This document shows, piece after piece, positions 53,801 to 64,000 of a stretch of 64,000 nt of DNA. The translations under genes and the position numbers were made by a program. This stretch comes from Paracyclopina nana (lineage: Eukaryota > Arthropoda > Copepoda > Cyclopoida > Cyclopettidae), in the NCBI GenBank assembly GCA_019096065.1, contig JAGUCH010000004.1:6510001-6574000 (forward strand), written 5' to 3'. A model generated the notes under the pieces. The model saw nothing but the letters and a program-made list of their open reading frames with translations. It did no database searches and was not told the DNA's origin. Every line of letters starts with the position of its first letter. Position 1 is the first letter of the stretch.

Positions 53801-56651
53801 CAACAAAGAGGAGCAAGAGCAGCAGCCTAAACGAACTGTCACAGGCACTGACGCAGATTTGCGTAAGCTGCCCCTGAAAGAAGCCAGAGCCATTCTGAGA
53901 CAGAATGGCGTACCCGAGGAGGAAATCAAGAAGCTCTCCAGATGGGAGGTCATTGATGTGGTGCGAACCTTGTCCACTGAGAAGGTCAAGGCTGGAGAAG
54001 ATGGAGAGCACAAGTTCAGCAGAGGGAACCGATTTTCCATTGCTGAACATCAAGAAAGATACCGTGAGGACTGCCAACGCATTTTCGACGTGCAAAACAA
54101 GGTGCTTGCCTCCGACGAGGTGCTGTCATCAGATGAGGCTGACTCTTCCGAGGAGGAGGATGACAAAGATGAGGATCTCGACTGGATGGGCAAGAGCCTG
54201 GAGACTCTGCTTTCCAACAAAAAGTCAAGTTCTCAAATTTTGCGCGAGCGGGAGGAAAAAGAGCGGAAAAACCTGCAGAGGATGATGATCATGGATCAAT
54301 CGCAAGATGCTCTCAAGAAGCAGGACGAAAAGAAAGAAGACGAGGATGACGGACCTCCCAAAGTGCTGCGCATCACGAGAACTTTCAGAAATGCAAACGG
54401 CAAAGAGTATGTGCGAACGGAAATTGTTCGCAAGCCCATCATCATTCAGACATATGTTCGCGTGAGGCAGACGAAGGACGCCGAATTCATCAAACAATTT
54501 GCTACATTGGATGATGCTGCCAAAGAAGAGATGAAGAAAGAGAAGCGTCGCATCCAGGAGCAGTTGAGGAGAATCAAGCGAAACCAGGAAAAGGAGCGTT
54601 TGAGGAATGAAGAAATGCAAGCCAAGTTAGCAGCCAAGCATGCCAAATTGGCTGCTCGCGGAAAGCTACCTGCTGACATGCGCGTCAAGTGTGGAGCATG
54701 TGGGGGTCTGGGTCACATGAAGACCAACAAGGCTTGTCCCAAGTTCAACCCCAATGATCCTGAAAATCTGATGGCCACTCAGTTCAACGTGGCCATGACA
54801 GAAAAGGACGAAGAGGAGCTCGAAAGGGGCCTGATAGACATTGAACATGCGGAAGGCGAGGAGCTGGTCAATGTTGACGGAACCAAAGTAACTCTCAACT
54901 CGAAGATCCTCAAGCATGCCGAGGATGTGCGAAGGAGGTCTATGATCCTCAAGGTGCCCAAACAGGCCATGAAGGCCAACCTCAAACGACGCAGAGCTGG
55001 AACTGTTGAACATTGCGACTACTTGACCAACAAAAACTACAAGAATGTCAAGAGGCGTAGAACTGATCCAGTTGTTACCCTCGCTTCCTACCTTGAAAGC
55101 GTCCACAGTGAACTGAGAGTTATGGACGAAGCTCTGCAATTCCTGCAGCCGGTCAACACCAAAAAAGTGGTGGACTACTTGGAGAAGATCAAGAACCCAA
55201 TGGACTTGCAGACCATCAAAGAGAACATTCTCAGGAAGAAATACCACAGCCGCGAAGACTTCCTCAGTGACGTAAATCAAATCTTGGAAAATTCCTCCAT
55301 CTACAATGGGGAGGACGATCTTTTGACTGCCAACGCTCGCAAACTTTTGGATGTGGTCATCCAAAAATTCTCTGAAAATGAGGAACGTCTGATTCGCCTC
55401 GAGAAAGCGATCAATCCTTTGTTGGACGACAACGATCAAGTTGCATTCTCTTACATTCTTGAGTCCATTCTCAACGACAACATAAAACCTTTGCAAGAAT
55501 CTTGGCCCTTCATGAAGCCCGTGAACAAAAAGCAAATGAAGCACTACTACGATCGCATCAAAGAGCCAATGGATCTTGAGTCGATCACCAAAAAGGTGGG
55601 CAAGCATGCCTACCACAAACGGGCCGAGTTCTTGCGTGACATGGAGCTCATCTACAACAACAGCAAAGAGTTCAATGGAGAGCAATCTGAGTACACGCTC
55701 AAAGCCAAGAAACTTCTTGACATAACCAAGGAGAAGCTGTACATTGCCTATTCGGATGACATGTCCAGGCTTGAGGAGAAGATTCACGAGGCCCAACAAA
55801 GAGTGATTGATCAGGCTGAGGTTGACTCGCTGGGAACGTCCCTTGGGGAGTTGGATGAGTCCTCACGGATGTCGCTAACAGCCTCAGAGCAAACGATGTC
55901 AAAAAGAGCTCGCGGACGTCCCAGGAAGGCCAAAATGAACAAGAGCTACAACGAAACTATGCCTGGAGAGGATAGGTCCAATTTGGAAGATGACCTTCAT
56001 TACTCAAGCGATGATCACTTTGAAGACTACGAAGATGATGATGAGGAAGAAGAGGACGAAGAGTGGCAAGAGGTCGATACTGACAACACTGCTTTTACCG
56101 TCACCGTGGATGCAAATGACTCGCAAGTTCCAGGCCGGTTTTTCCAGGAGGTTCGTGCTGCTGATGGCCGATCTGTGCAGATACAAGCTCCTAACTTGGT
56201 CATCCAAGAAGAAGGGGAGGAGGTTGTTGAAGAGGAAGTTGACGAAGACTATGACCCCACTTTCTTCTTGCAAAATCTACCCAAGCAGCCTGACGTGCAG
56301 GAGCAGCCCGTGATGCACGACGCCACAATTGTCACCGGCACTGTTGACATCACTGCAGTTGTCAATGCGGCAGGAGACAACGGAGACATGGTTCTGAATG
56401 TACTTCCTCCAGAGCAAGAAAACCAAGAAGGCCAACGTCTCTCGAATGTAGAGCTTCTCAACAGCGATGGCACTCTGGCGGCTAACAATGCCCTAGATGT
56501 CATCCAAGAGGATCTTGACATTTCCGACGATTCTGACGATGAGCAACAGCCTTCAAGCGAAGGCCAGCCGTCAGAGCCACACCCACCTCCCCCTTCAGAG
56601 GATGCCAACCCTCCCACAGCGGAAGCTGATGACGACGGCATATGGTTTTAA
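50841..56651 (+). CDS. TAF1: Transcription initiation factor TFIID subunit 1
   Basis: Largest TFIID subunit, the scaffold that binds TBP, promoter DNA and acetylated histones in the nucleus. Two exons (50841-51107, 51168-56651), 1916 codons plus stop, near the human length. The N-terminus has the TBP-binding TAND-like segment (LTGFLFGNIDREGKLDEDFLD). The central DUF3591 region spans about 570-1010 and includes a winged-helix-like part around residue 810. A zinc knuckle CGACGGLGHMKTNKACP lies near 1263. Two bromodomains follow, about 1390-1490 and 1512-1610, each with the NPMDL or EPMDL signature and an Asn in the expected acetyl-lysine position (SSIYNG, SKEFNG). The C-terminus is strongly acidic. 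The second exon is one uninterrupted 5.5 kb frame, unusual among these intron-rich neighbours. AATAAA is at 56662-56667, just 11 bp past the stop. Confidence 0.97.
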
Positions 56652-56686
56652 GCTAGTTGTGAATAAATAAGTTATCACTTTTATTA
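56652..56686. terminator. Shared 35 bp convergent end of TAF1 and COQ10
   Basis: AATAAA on the plus strand (56662-56667) serves TAF1. On the minus strand AATAAA (56685-56680) serves COQ10. Each transcript must therefore run into the other gene's coding end before cleavage, giving overlapping antisense 3' ends. Confidence 0.75.
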
Positions 56687-57277
56687 TTAATGTTTCGCAT
56701 AGATCACTGGCCTTTGTCGGGGCATGCTTTCGCGGCCATATCTCAGTTCTGCCTGGCTAAGAAAGGCCTCCACATTTTTCCGAATGACCTCGTCAAAAAA
56801 TAGACGGCTAAAATACGAATGTGCATTGCTTCGAAAAGCAAATGAGACAGCAAAATCGAGCTGGCACTTTTTGCTATTGATGTCGTCCCCTTCTGTCGGC
56901 CTGAATTTCCAAACAGTTTTCAAGTGGTTGAACATGCTCATGTCTGTGCAGACGGCAGTCACTAAATAGGGCTCGATGAGGGTCACTGTTGAGGTGTAAG
57001 ATTCGCCAAAGAGTGGGGGGAATCCAACGATGAGGTCAGCCACAAGCTTGTCTTCAGATCGATGCTTGATCAAGGATTGTTTGCACCAGGGAACAAATGA
57101 GTGGTAGCGTTCCACCTCCGAAACCACATTGAACATTTGTTGGCATGAATATCCCAGAAGTCGTTGCTCTGAGTAAAGTTGGCTTTCAGCGTTAGACTTG
57201 GACCAGAATGGTCTCCTGAGCAATTTCGTAGTCGACCGAGAGCATTTTTTGGCCAGCACTGCTCTCAAATGTGTCAT
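56687..57277 (-). CDS. COQ10: Coenzyme Q-binding protein COQ10
   Basis: Mitochondrial START-fold protein that binds ubiquinone and supports its use in the respiratory chain. Single exon, 196 codons plus stop. The basic, Arg/Ser-rich first 35 residues look like a mitochondrial targeting sequence. Family features follow: YSEQRLLGYSCQQMFNVVSEVERYHSFVPWC, then VADLIVGFPPLFGESYTSTVTL and the CQLDFAVSFAFRSNAHSYFSRLFFDEV block. The ATG at 57277 is preferred to an upstream GTG in the same frame. The COQ10 stop is 35 bp from the TAF1 stop on the opposite strand. Confidence 0.95.
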   Translation of the reverse strand: MTHLRAVLAKKCSRSTTKLLRRPFWSKSNAESQLYSEQRLLGYSCQQMFNVVSEVERYHSFVPWCKQSLIKHRSEDKLVADLIVGFPPLFGESYTSTVTLIEPYLVTAVCTDMSMFNHLKTVWKFRPTEGDDINSKKCQLDFAVSFAFRSNAHSYFSRLFFDEVIRKNVEAFLSQAELRYGRESMPRQRPVIYAKH

Positions 57278-57339
57278 GATGGTCACTTTGTCAGAAATAT
57301 GTCATTTCTGCTAATGTTGTTATTGTTTCCTGAAGGCCG

Positions 57340-57805
57340 TAGTGATGGAACGAGTTTGAGCTTGGCTTGAAAGCTTGAAACTAAAACCCAGCTTGAGCTA
57401 CATAAGCTAAAAGATTGGGATCGCTCGAACCAAATTTTGAAAAGCTTGAAAAGCTTGAAGCCCAAAAGATGCAAAGCTTGACACAAAAAATTTCAAGACA
57501 TACTCCATTTTCCACCAAAAGAAAAAAAGGACTGATTTTAAAATTAACAAATACTTTTAAAGGGAAATCGGCATTTAATCAAAGTTAAAGCTATTTCTGT
57601 AATTTTTTACGTTTTTTTTGGTCAAATATGGCGACTAATCGCCATTTTTTATCCTTAAGTACTAAAAAAGTGAAAAGCTTGAAATGTGGAATTTTGAGCT
57701 TGAAAAAGCTTTATGATTATTTTCAAAAGCTTGGGATCGCTCAAACACATTTCTAAAATCTTGCAGCTTGATCAAGCTGAAAATTTCCGGCTCGTTCCAT
57801 CACTA
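57340..57805. mobile_element. hAT-type MITE, 466 bp
   Basis: Ends TAGTGATGGAACGAG and CTCGTTCCATCACTA are perfect 15 bp inverted repeats, flanked by an exact 8 bp duplication GAAGGCCG (57332-57339 and 57806-57813), the target-site length of hAT transposons. The interior is AT-rich with many AAGCTTGAAA-type repeats in both orientations. No transposase ORF is present. The exact duplication implies fairly recent insertion. Confidence 0.88.
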
Positions 57806-57813
57806 GAAGGCCG

Positions 57814-58550
57814 TGTCGTTTCGCGAAAAATCTCTCAAAAGGAGCCAAATAAAATAATATAATGGAGTTTTCTACCTTGGTGCTTCAAAATGGGCCTGGT
57901 CAAATGAAACTGCATTTAATTAACTAGGCATGACGTAGCTCGTAAATTTTTGGCTTTATTGCCAGGCTTGGGAGCAATTAAAGTTATTTTGCTCATTAGC
58001 ATTTTGTTATATGGTAGGCCCCATTCATGTGATGCTCAACCTACAACATCATTTTATGGGCCATCTAACCAAATTGATTGACCTCTTTCGAAGAAGCTAA
58101 TGATTGTGTGTGTTCACAATTTGAGCTTATCGAAATATGTGGGTTCATCTGCGCTCCTCCCACGCACTTCTACTATATGCTCACGTACCATAAAAATGAG
58201 AAGAGGCCTGGCATTATAGGTAGCAATTTCCCACAGTGGCCAGACAGACATAGCTTTGTTGCCCCTAATGATCTTCTGACGCCATCAATGACATATACTG
58301 TTCATGCTTGTGAAAAGAATATCATTGTCATTTCGTTGATGCCAATCTGATTTTAGATATATATGCCGCAGATATGGTGGGCAAAAGGATGCTGCTCATC
58401 TTGCACATTATGCTTTTTATGGCCCCTCTCACAGAAACTTCTAGTTGTGTCGACGCCGTCCCACATGATGTTGTACTAGAAAATGATGATGAGGCGCCCA
58501 TGATATGAAGTACAACGCAAACCATTGATGCTGTCAGTACAAATCTCGCC
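57814..58550. other. Intergenic region upstream of the TNF ligand gene
   Basis: About 740 bp. An ORF at 58078-58350 has no recognisable features and is not called. Presumably holds the promoter and 5' UTR of the TNF ligand gene; an untranslated first exon cannot be excluded. Confidence 0.5.
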
Positions 58551-60082
58551 ATGACCGCTCCTACATCTTTCACCATCACTAAAAACGATCATGACAAAAA
58601 GGTCCAATTCATCATTATCGGAGGTTGCTTTGTTCTCCTCGTACTTTTAGAGGGTTTCGTACAAACCTGGAGAACTGTACAAATCAACAATCTCGAGCAT
58701 GAAATTGAGGAGCTGAAGCAAAGGTTGAATAATCTGGATAGCCAGGAAGAGTCTTTTTTGGTCAGTAGATACCATTTAAGAGGATATTAACACCAATTAT
58801 GCCAACTTATAATTATAGAGGAGCAAGAGACAGGTTGAGCCCAATAATTTAAACGAGGATGGAATGCCTATTAGGGAAGGAAGCTATTCTGGAAGAGATA
58901 CTGAAAGCGAGGGCTTGAGAATTTATGATGCTTGGTACCAGCATAAAAACTCCCATCATATTCCACGGTCCAGGAATGCTCTCCAAAGACACAGGAAAAA
59001 AGTTGAAGATCAGGATGATGGGAGCCCCATTAAGCCGCACCACAGGTAATTATGTTAATTATCAACAATGAACTAGGCTGCAACTTTGCCCATGCCATCA
59101 GGACTTCGGCTGCTTGGGTGGAAAAGCATAAAAAGTCTAACCATGACCTCAATGCTCATTTTGACGATAACATTTACCGAGATCCGTATCCAAGTTCTAG
59201 AAAGAAGTCCTCGAGTGGTCGAGCTATAGATTTGCCTCAGACCAACTTCTACAAAATGACTCCGACCGAATTGCCCATCATTGATGTAGCTGACGAAACG
59301 ACTCCTCCCAACGTGGTCAACCAACTGCCCATGAGGAGATATTTGTACAACCACGAAAATGAAACCGATTCAGAGAGCCCTGCCAAGAGAAACCGTCATT
59401 TGGTCAAGTCTGGTGGACGAAAACGAAATTTGCAGTAAGTTACTCAAGAGCTCCAATTTTAACGATTTACTATTTTACATTCTTGATATTGGAGGACTTT
59501 GAAAAATAATGCTCCAGATGAAGCAGAAAGCTTACTTGATCAATTGGATGGACTGAAAGCTATTCACTATGTTGGAGGACATATGAGTCAACAAGATGCG
59601 AGAGTTTATGAAGGTGAGGGCGATCAAAGAAATCCGGACGGAGTTTTCCGAAAATGGACCCCAGCAAGATGGGCCACAAGAATGAGAGCCACGCTCGATT
59701 TCCCCCTCGATAATGACGGAAGAGTGAGCGTGAAGCAATCCGGATTGTACTACATCTACGCGCAAGTATAACATTTGTAGCCCATTATAGAGCAGTTCAG
59801 CTTGAAATGCATTAATGTCTTATTTTTAAGGTCAACTACTTGGACGAGCACGATGTGAATGCCTACCAAATTTTCATCAATGAAGAGCCCCAGTTTCTGT
59901 GCACTGTGATGACTCATACCAGACATCCTACGACCAAGGCAAACACCTGTTTCACCAGTGGAGTGGCATTTTTGGAGGCTGAAGACCAAATCCTCATCAG
60001 AGATTTGGAGCCCATGAGAAACTCCGTTATCCGCCCTTCGCACACTTTCTTCGGACTCATCCAACTCTCTTCATTCAATTAA
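58551..60082 (+). CDS. TNF-superfamily ligand (Eiger/ectodysplasin-like)
   Basis: Type II membrane ligand for a TNF receptor, signalling towards JNK or NF-kB in arthropods. Five exons: 58551-58760, 58819-59045, 59102-59434, 59495-59765, 59831-60082; 430 codons plus stop, phases consistent. A short cytosolic tail precedes one membrane segment (about 20-36: FIIIGGCFVLLVLLEGF) and a coiled-coil stalk (NNLEHEIEELKQRLNNLD). Basic processing sites occur at RSKRQ (about 71-75) and at GGRKRNLQ (about 250-257), just before the TNF homology domain (about 275-430). That domain shows AIHYVGGH, SGLYYIYAQVNYLDEH and, at the end, HTFFGLIQLSSFN. The two stretches between the sites are basic and poorly conserved. 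No collagen repeat was seen, unlike vertebrate EDA. Confidence 0.9.
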
Positions 60083-60098
60083 AATATGTATTTTCTCA
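60083..60098. terminator. 16 bp between convergent stops of the TNF ligand and Lines genes
   Basis: The stop codons on opposite strands are 16 bp apart, with no room for separate 3' UTRs. The transcripts must overlap within each other's coding exons. Clear AATAAA signals were not located in the gap. Confidence 0.6.
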
Positions 60099-61907
60099 TC
60101 ACAAGGCCACTTCTGAGCCATTGCTACTAAATAACTTTTCTAGTAATTTTTGCACTGGTTTGATGTCGTAGGGAAATAGGTTTTTCCCAGTGAGCTTCTT
60201 CACTGACACAAGAACTTTGTTTAAGGTCTGACACACCATGGGTCTGGCAGGGTGAGCTCTGCTTGACGTGATGGAAGTCTTATTGAGGTACTTGAGGATC
60301 CTGAGAAAGTAGAGCAGAAAGCATGTTTCGTTGGAGAGAAGAAAGTCCAGGATCACGCTAGAGTCATGACTAATGGCATGCAAAAACCCTTCAAATCCAT
60401 CGAGAGGATTGAAAAAGTCCAAAGATTCGTCATCTTCAGGTACTTGTCCGCAAGACACCCCAACTCGAGCAGTGAACGTTCCAAATTGGAAACCAGAATG
60501 AGTGTCAAGAAGGCAAAGCAATGCTTCAATCATGCCATCATCCTGCTCGTTGAAAAGTGTAATGATACATGATGTCAATGAGGTCGATGCTGGCAAACCA
60601 AGCGTTTCGTTGATCCAGACTCGCAATTTGCTCAGCAACTCCACAACATTCTTTTCAATCAGCTTCATCTCTCTTTCTTCTTCAGCAATGCTTCCACTCC
60701 CTCTTGAGCTCAAGCTGCAATCACTGTCATCACTGGAGCTGCAACTTTGAGCTTCTCTGACTAAAAGAGCGACGGCCTTCAAGTGAATCAAAGCCACTCC
60801 TTGTAGTATGATGAGATCAGGAACTGGATCCAACTCTTCATTTTCTTCAGTTGGGACAGCTCGATCACCGGCCAAACCCAGGTACACATTTGGCACTTCG
60901 TAGACAGAGATACCTTCGTTTTTTGCTTGTCTGACAAGTTTATGTGCAATGTCACTCACTTCAGATGGCACGTCACTTTGAATGCCCAACGTCGAGCCGT
61001 AGCACAAAACTTCACAGAGGATTTCGAGCCATTTCCTTTTCACCAAGGCTTCAGTTTCGAGAGGCAGGACATCAACAATGGTTTTCACGGAAGAGACAAA
61101 CTCACGAGCTTGATGCAAGGACATGTTTGACTTGACATCAACCAGAGCTTTCCACAAGGAGAAGCTCTGATGCTTGAACAGGAAGTCGTCACAATTTTGA
61201 AAGATGTCAGTCCATGTTTTCCAATTATTTCTAAGGTTCTGAACTAGACACTTGTTGAAGGTCTTAAAATGATAGCAAGGGCTAGTCGTCACTGTTCCGC
61301 TAGAGCATTTCATTGACACACTTTTCTTCAAGGCTGATATTTGTTCATCGATGTCACAAAATGAGGCATTCGCCAAAGAAGAGCTTATGGACAGGTGACT
61401 AGAGTGTCTGACCTGCATTAAGTGCCCTAGTAGAGGCTGGCACAACTTTCGGCAATTGTCTTCTAAATTCAGCGAAATCAGCGGGCACGGCACAAGTGTC
61501 AGCAAATAGTTGAATGTTCTTTGACTAACGTTTAGCAAGTGCAAGTCACTTTGAACCTGGATCATTTTGAGCAACCCAGACAAGAGGTAAAACTTGATTT
61601 TGCGCAAAATGACTAACCATGCTTGCAGCCTTTTACAAAGAAAATGCTCTTCATCTGAGGCAGTCATTAGAATTGTTTTCTTTGTTAGAGCAGTGCAGAA
61701 GCTCAAGAAACACAACAATTGCCGTCTTTGATGCTTGTCGAGCTCAATGGGATTTTTCAGCAATAGGCAACCATCTTGAATAAATGACGCGAAACTCTCA
61801 TTTGACTCGTGGCACGCGCAGCCTTTCCTTAGGCTTATCATGTATGATGAAGTCGCCCTAAGAATGCTCGTCTCGCCCATGCTGCTCAACCTCATTAGCG
61901 AGGCCAT
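60099..61907 (-). CDS. LINS1: Protein Lines homolog
   Basis: Lines is a nuclear or cytosolic helical-repeat protein that modulates Wingless-dependent and Hedgehog-dependent patterning in Drosophila. Single exon, 602 codons plus stop from ATG 61907; the frame is open further upstream but has no ATG there. Human LINS1 is about 757 residues. The C-terminal block matches the family: FNPLDGFEGFLHAISHDSS, then VILDFLLSNETCFLLYFLRI (compare FLDWLISSETCFLEYLV), then CQTLNKVLVSVKKL. FNEQDDGMIEALLCLLD is the preceding conserved helix. The N-terminal half is helical and Leu-rich without clear signatures. Assignment rests mainly on the C-terminal domain. Confidence 0.82.
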   Translation of the reverse strand: MASLMRLSSMGETSILRATSSYMISLRKGCACHESNESFASFIQDGCLLLKNPIELDKHQRRQLLCFLSFCTALTKKTILMTASDEEHFLCKRLQAWLVILRKIKFYLLSGLLKMIQVQSDLHLLNVSQRTFNYLLTLVPCPLISLNLEDNCRKLCQPLLGHLMQVRHSSHLSISSSLANASFCDIDEQISALKKSVSMKCSSGTVTTSPCYHFKTFNKCLVQNLRNNWKTWTDIFQNCDDFLFKHQSFSLWKALVDVKSNMSLHQAREFVSSVKTIVDVLPLETEALVKRKWLEILCEVLCYGSTLGIQSDVPSEVSDIAHKLVRQAKNEGISVYEVPNVYLGLAGDRAVPTEENEELDPVPDLIILQGVALIHLKAVALLVREAQSCSSSDDSDCSLSSRGSGSIAEEEREMKLIEKNVVELLSKLRVWINETLGLPASTSLTSCIITLFNEQDDGMIEALLCLLDTHSGFQFGTFTARVGVSCGQVPEDDESLDFFNPLDGFEGFLHAISHDSSVILDFLLSNETCFLLYFLRILKYLNKTSITSSRAHPARPMVCQTLNKVLVSVKKLTGKNLFPYDIKPVQKLLEKLFSSNGSEVAL

Positions 61908-62299
61908 TCTTTCGTGAAAATGACACTTTGACACCTTTTGTTTACTTTTTCTGCTTAGACGCACAACAGAGTTAAAATTGGCGGAAAAAATAGCCACGTC
62001 TTGACTGACTAAAAAAGCCAAAATGAGTGGATTTTTCTCGCGAAGAGGGCCGGCGTGCAACACCTTTAAGGTCAAAGCTACCTGTGTGCGAGTTGCATTA
62101 AAAAAGTCGCGAGATGGCGCAACTGATTTGTCAACAAAAAGATAACTCCTCAAAAGTGTTACCAACAAAACTACTGGGGCCAAACATATGCTTTCCCAGG
62201 CTTTTTCACGCAATAACGGGCTTTATTTTGTGGTTGCAGCACCCTCAACACTGTAAATTGACATATGGAGCTGCTTGAAATTCGTAAGCCCGAAGCCGA
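61908..62299. promoter_or_regulatory. Head-to-head promoter region of Lines homolog and VPS45
   Basis: 392 bp between the two start codons, with both genes transcribed outward. No TATA box stands out. Bidirectional promoter activity is inferred from arrangement. Confidence 0.5.
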
Positions 62300-64000
62300 A
62301 TGTTTGCTTCGAGTCAAAAAATGGATCTTATGGCATTAATGACATCACGGATAGACCAGATTTTGGATAGCGTGGGTTCCGGCATGAAAGTTCTTCTCAT
62401 GGACCCTGACACAACGACCTCGGTGAGCCTTTCGTGCCCTCAAAGTCGAATCATGCGAAAGGAGGTGTTCCTGTTTGAAATACTCCATCCAAGGTAAAGC
62501 TCATAAATACAGTCTGTAGGCATCTTTGTAAAGGCTCGTTTTAGGACTCCCAATGCTGCTGACAATCTCTCATACCTAAAGTGTGTGGTGTTAATTCGGC
62601 CGACTCAAGAGAATTTGCGGCTGCTCTCGAGAGAAGTTGCCACTCCTAGATATGGGTCGTATTACATTTACTTTACCAATCGAGTCAAAAGGGCTGACTT
62701 GAAAACTCTGGCTGAGGCTGATGGCAATGAAGTGGTGACTGACTTGCGGGAGATTCCATCTGATTTTCTTGTGTATGAATCCCATGTGTTCTCGACCAAA
62801 ATCCCATCACCGATCAAGAGCTTGCGGTGGAACAAGAACAACTCTGCGCTTGCCAAGTGCTGTGACAGTATCAAATCCTTGCTTCTAGCAGTGAAAGCAA
62901 CCAAGGCTAACATTTGCTACATGAAAGAGTCGCCGATTTGCGAGGAGCTGGCTCATGGTATCAAAGATGAAATTGTCCACGAAGGCCCTCGAGAGGCAAC
63001 ACTTGTGATTTTAGACAGAAGAATCGACCCCGTAACTCCCTTGCTTAACCAGTGGACTTATCAGGTATGACCTCAAAAAGTTGGGAGTCAACTATTTTTT
63101 ATATATTTTTTTGTTTGTTTCAAGGCTATGATCCACGAGCTGATTGGGATGCAAAACAATACTGTTGATCTCACAGGTAGGGAAGAAGTGCCAGATGAGA
63201 TGAAAAAAATGACACTTAGCGCTGATAGCGATGAATTTTATCGACTCAACATGTACGCAAATTTCGGTGAAATCGGACAAACGATTCAGGGATTGGTGAA
63301 GAACTTTCAAGAGAAAGTCAAGGGACACCAAAAGCTGGACAGTATCAATGACATCAAAGACTTCATCACTAGCTACCCCGAATTTAAGAAAATGTCAGGA
63401 ACTGTGAGCAAGCACGTTGCCCTTGTTGGTGAACTGTCAAAGGAGGTTAAGAACAACGGATTGCTGGAAGTGTCAGAACTGGAACAAAATATCGCATGTG
63501 GGCAAGAAAAAGACAACAATATTGCTCAGCTTCTACAAATTTTGGCTTTGCCGACCATCAGACCGAAAGATGCATTACGACTGATCTCCCTCTTTACCAT
63601 AAGATATGGTAGAGATGTCGAAAAGAATCTTGAGCTACTATGTAAATCTGTCAAAGGTACCTGATAATTGTAGTACGCATTACTAGCTTTATGACTATTT
63701 TATACACATTAGGGGCTCCTCGCAAAGAAGTCTACGATGTCATTCACATGGCAAATAAGTATGGAAAAATCAAGTCGAGGCTCCTTTTCGATGACAAGTC
63801 AACCCCATTTAGCGCTAATTTCTTCAAAGGTCTCAAGGGCGCCGAAAATGTCTATACTCAGCATGTACCTCTGATCGCCAAAGAACTGCTTCCAGATATT
63901 GTTAGGGGGAAGATGCGGGCTGACCTGAACTATTTACGGCAGGCTGATCCAACCAACAAAGTTATCGTTTTCTTCATCGGAGGTTTCACCTACGAGGAAA
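62300..64000 (+). CDS. VPS45: Vacuolar protein sorting protein 45 (runs off the window)
   Basis: Sec1/Munc18-family protein that binds syntaxin-type SNAREs on endosomes and the trans-Golgi and guides membrane fusion. Exons in the window: 62300-62493, 62545-63064, 63125-63656, 63713-64000 and beyond. Family features: GMKVLLMDPDTTTSVS near the start, LIRPTQENLRLL, YYIYFTNRVKRADLKTLAEAD, LVILDRRIDPVTPLLNQWTY (the Sec1 core), DEFYRLNMYANFGEIGQTI, FKKMSGTVSKHVALVGELSK, LKGAENVYTQH and finally VIVFFIGGFTYEE at the edge. Two in-frame ATGs are possible (62300 and 62321); the second starts closer to the family N-terminus. About the last fifth of the protein is missing from the window. Confidence 0.95.

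Noticed and set aside
1-64000. CRISPR arrays, prokaryotic operons or phage modules
   Set aside because: The genes are spliced animal genes. No regularly spaced repeats with unique spacers and no bacterial gene clusters were seen.

Overview
The window is nuclear DNA of an invertebrate animal, most likely an arthropod; a crustacean or a basal hexapod fits best. Genes are split by short GT-AG introns (mostly 45-110 bp). The gene set is arthropod-like: a pickpocket-type DEG/ENaC channel, an Eiger/ectodysplasin-like TNF ligand, a visual-pigment-type opsin, a CRP/Mlp-type multi-LIM protein, and Gly/Tyr-rich secreted precursors. The species cannot be named from the sequence. All gene models below were built by hand from open frames, splice signals and phase; in every multi-exon model given as complete, the exon lengths add up to a continuous frame.

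Layout. 1-661 (-): 5' part of adenylosuccinate lyase. 796-1880 (+): unknown acidic protein. 2079-5062 (+): heparan sulfate N-deacetylase/N-sulfotransferase (NDST). 5452-6036: foldback element. 6289-19795 (+): a second, membrane-anchored sulfotransferase-like gene whose last intron carries a complete 10.4 kb BEL/Pao LTR retrotransposon (8308-18742) in antisense. 19769-23916 (-): opsin, overlapping the end of the sulfotransferase gene. 24135-34539 (-): a 19-exon gene for a protein of 14 LIM domains, its introns loaded with small inverted-repeat elements. 36729-37608 (+): a short Enhancer-of-polycomb-like protein. 40436-40939 and 48787-49292 (+): Gly/Tyr-rich secreted precursors. 41575-45598 (-): an unrecognised secreted protein, with a DEG/ENaC channel gene (42257-44680, +) nested in one intron. 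46050-47203 (-): NAD-dependent D-2-hydroxyacid dehydrogenase. 49521-50318 (-): AAGAB/p34. 50841-56651 (+): TAF1. 56687-57277 (-): COQ10. 57340-57805: hAT-type MITE. 58551-60082 (+): TNF ligand. 60099-61907 (-): Lines homolog. 62300-64000 (+): VPS45, running off the end.

The genes do not form one pathway. NDST and the neighbouring sulfotransferase share PAPS chemistry and probably the Golgi. AAGAB and VPS45 both serve vesicle traffic. The rest are housekeeping or tissue genes packed tightly, with head-to-head promoters and convergent ends only 16-35 bp apart.

The most unusual object is the retrotransposon. Its two 215 bp LTRs look identical, it is flanked by a 5 bp duplication, and it has an uninterrupted gag-pol. 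In the position where some retroelements carry env, it has a separate 959-codon ORF with DEDD 3'-5' exonuclease-like motifs followed by zinc knuckles.
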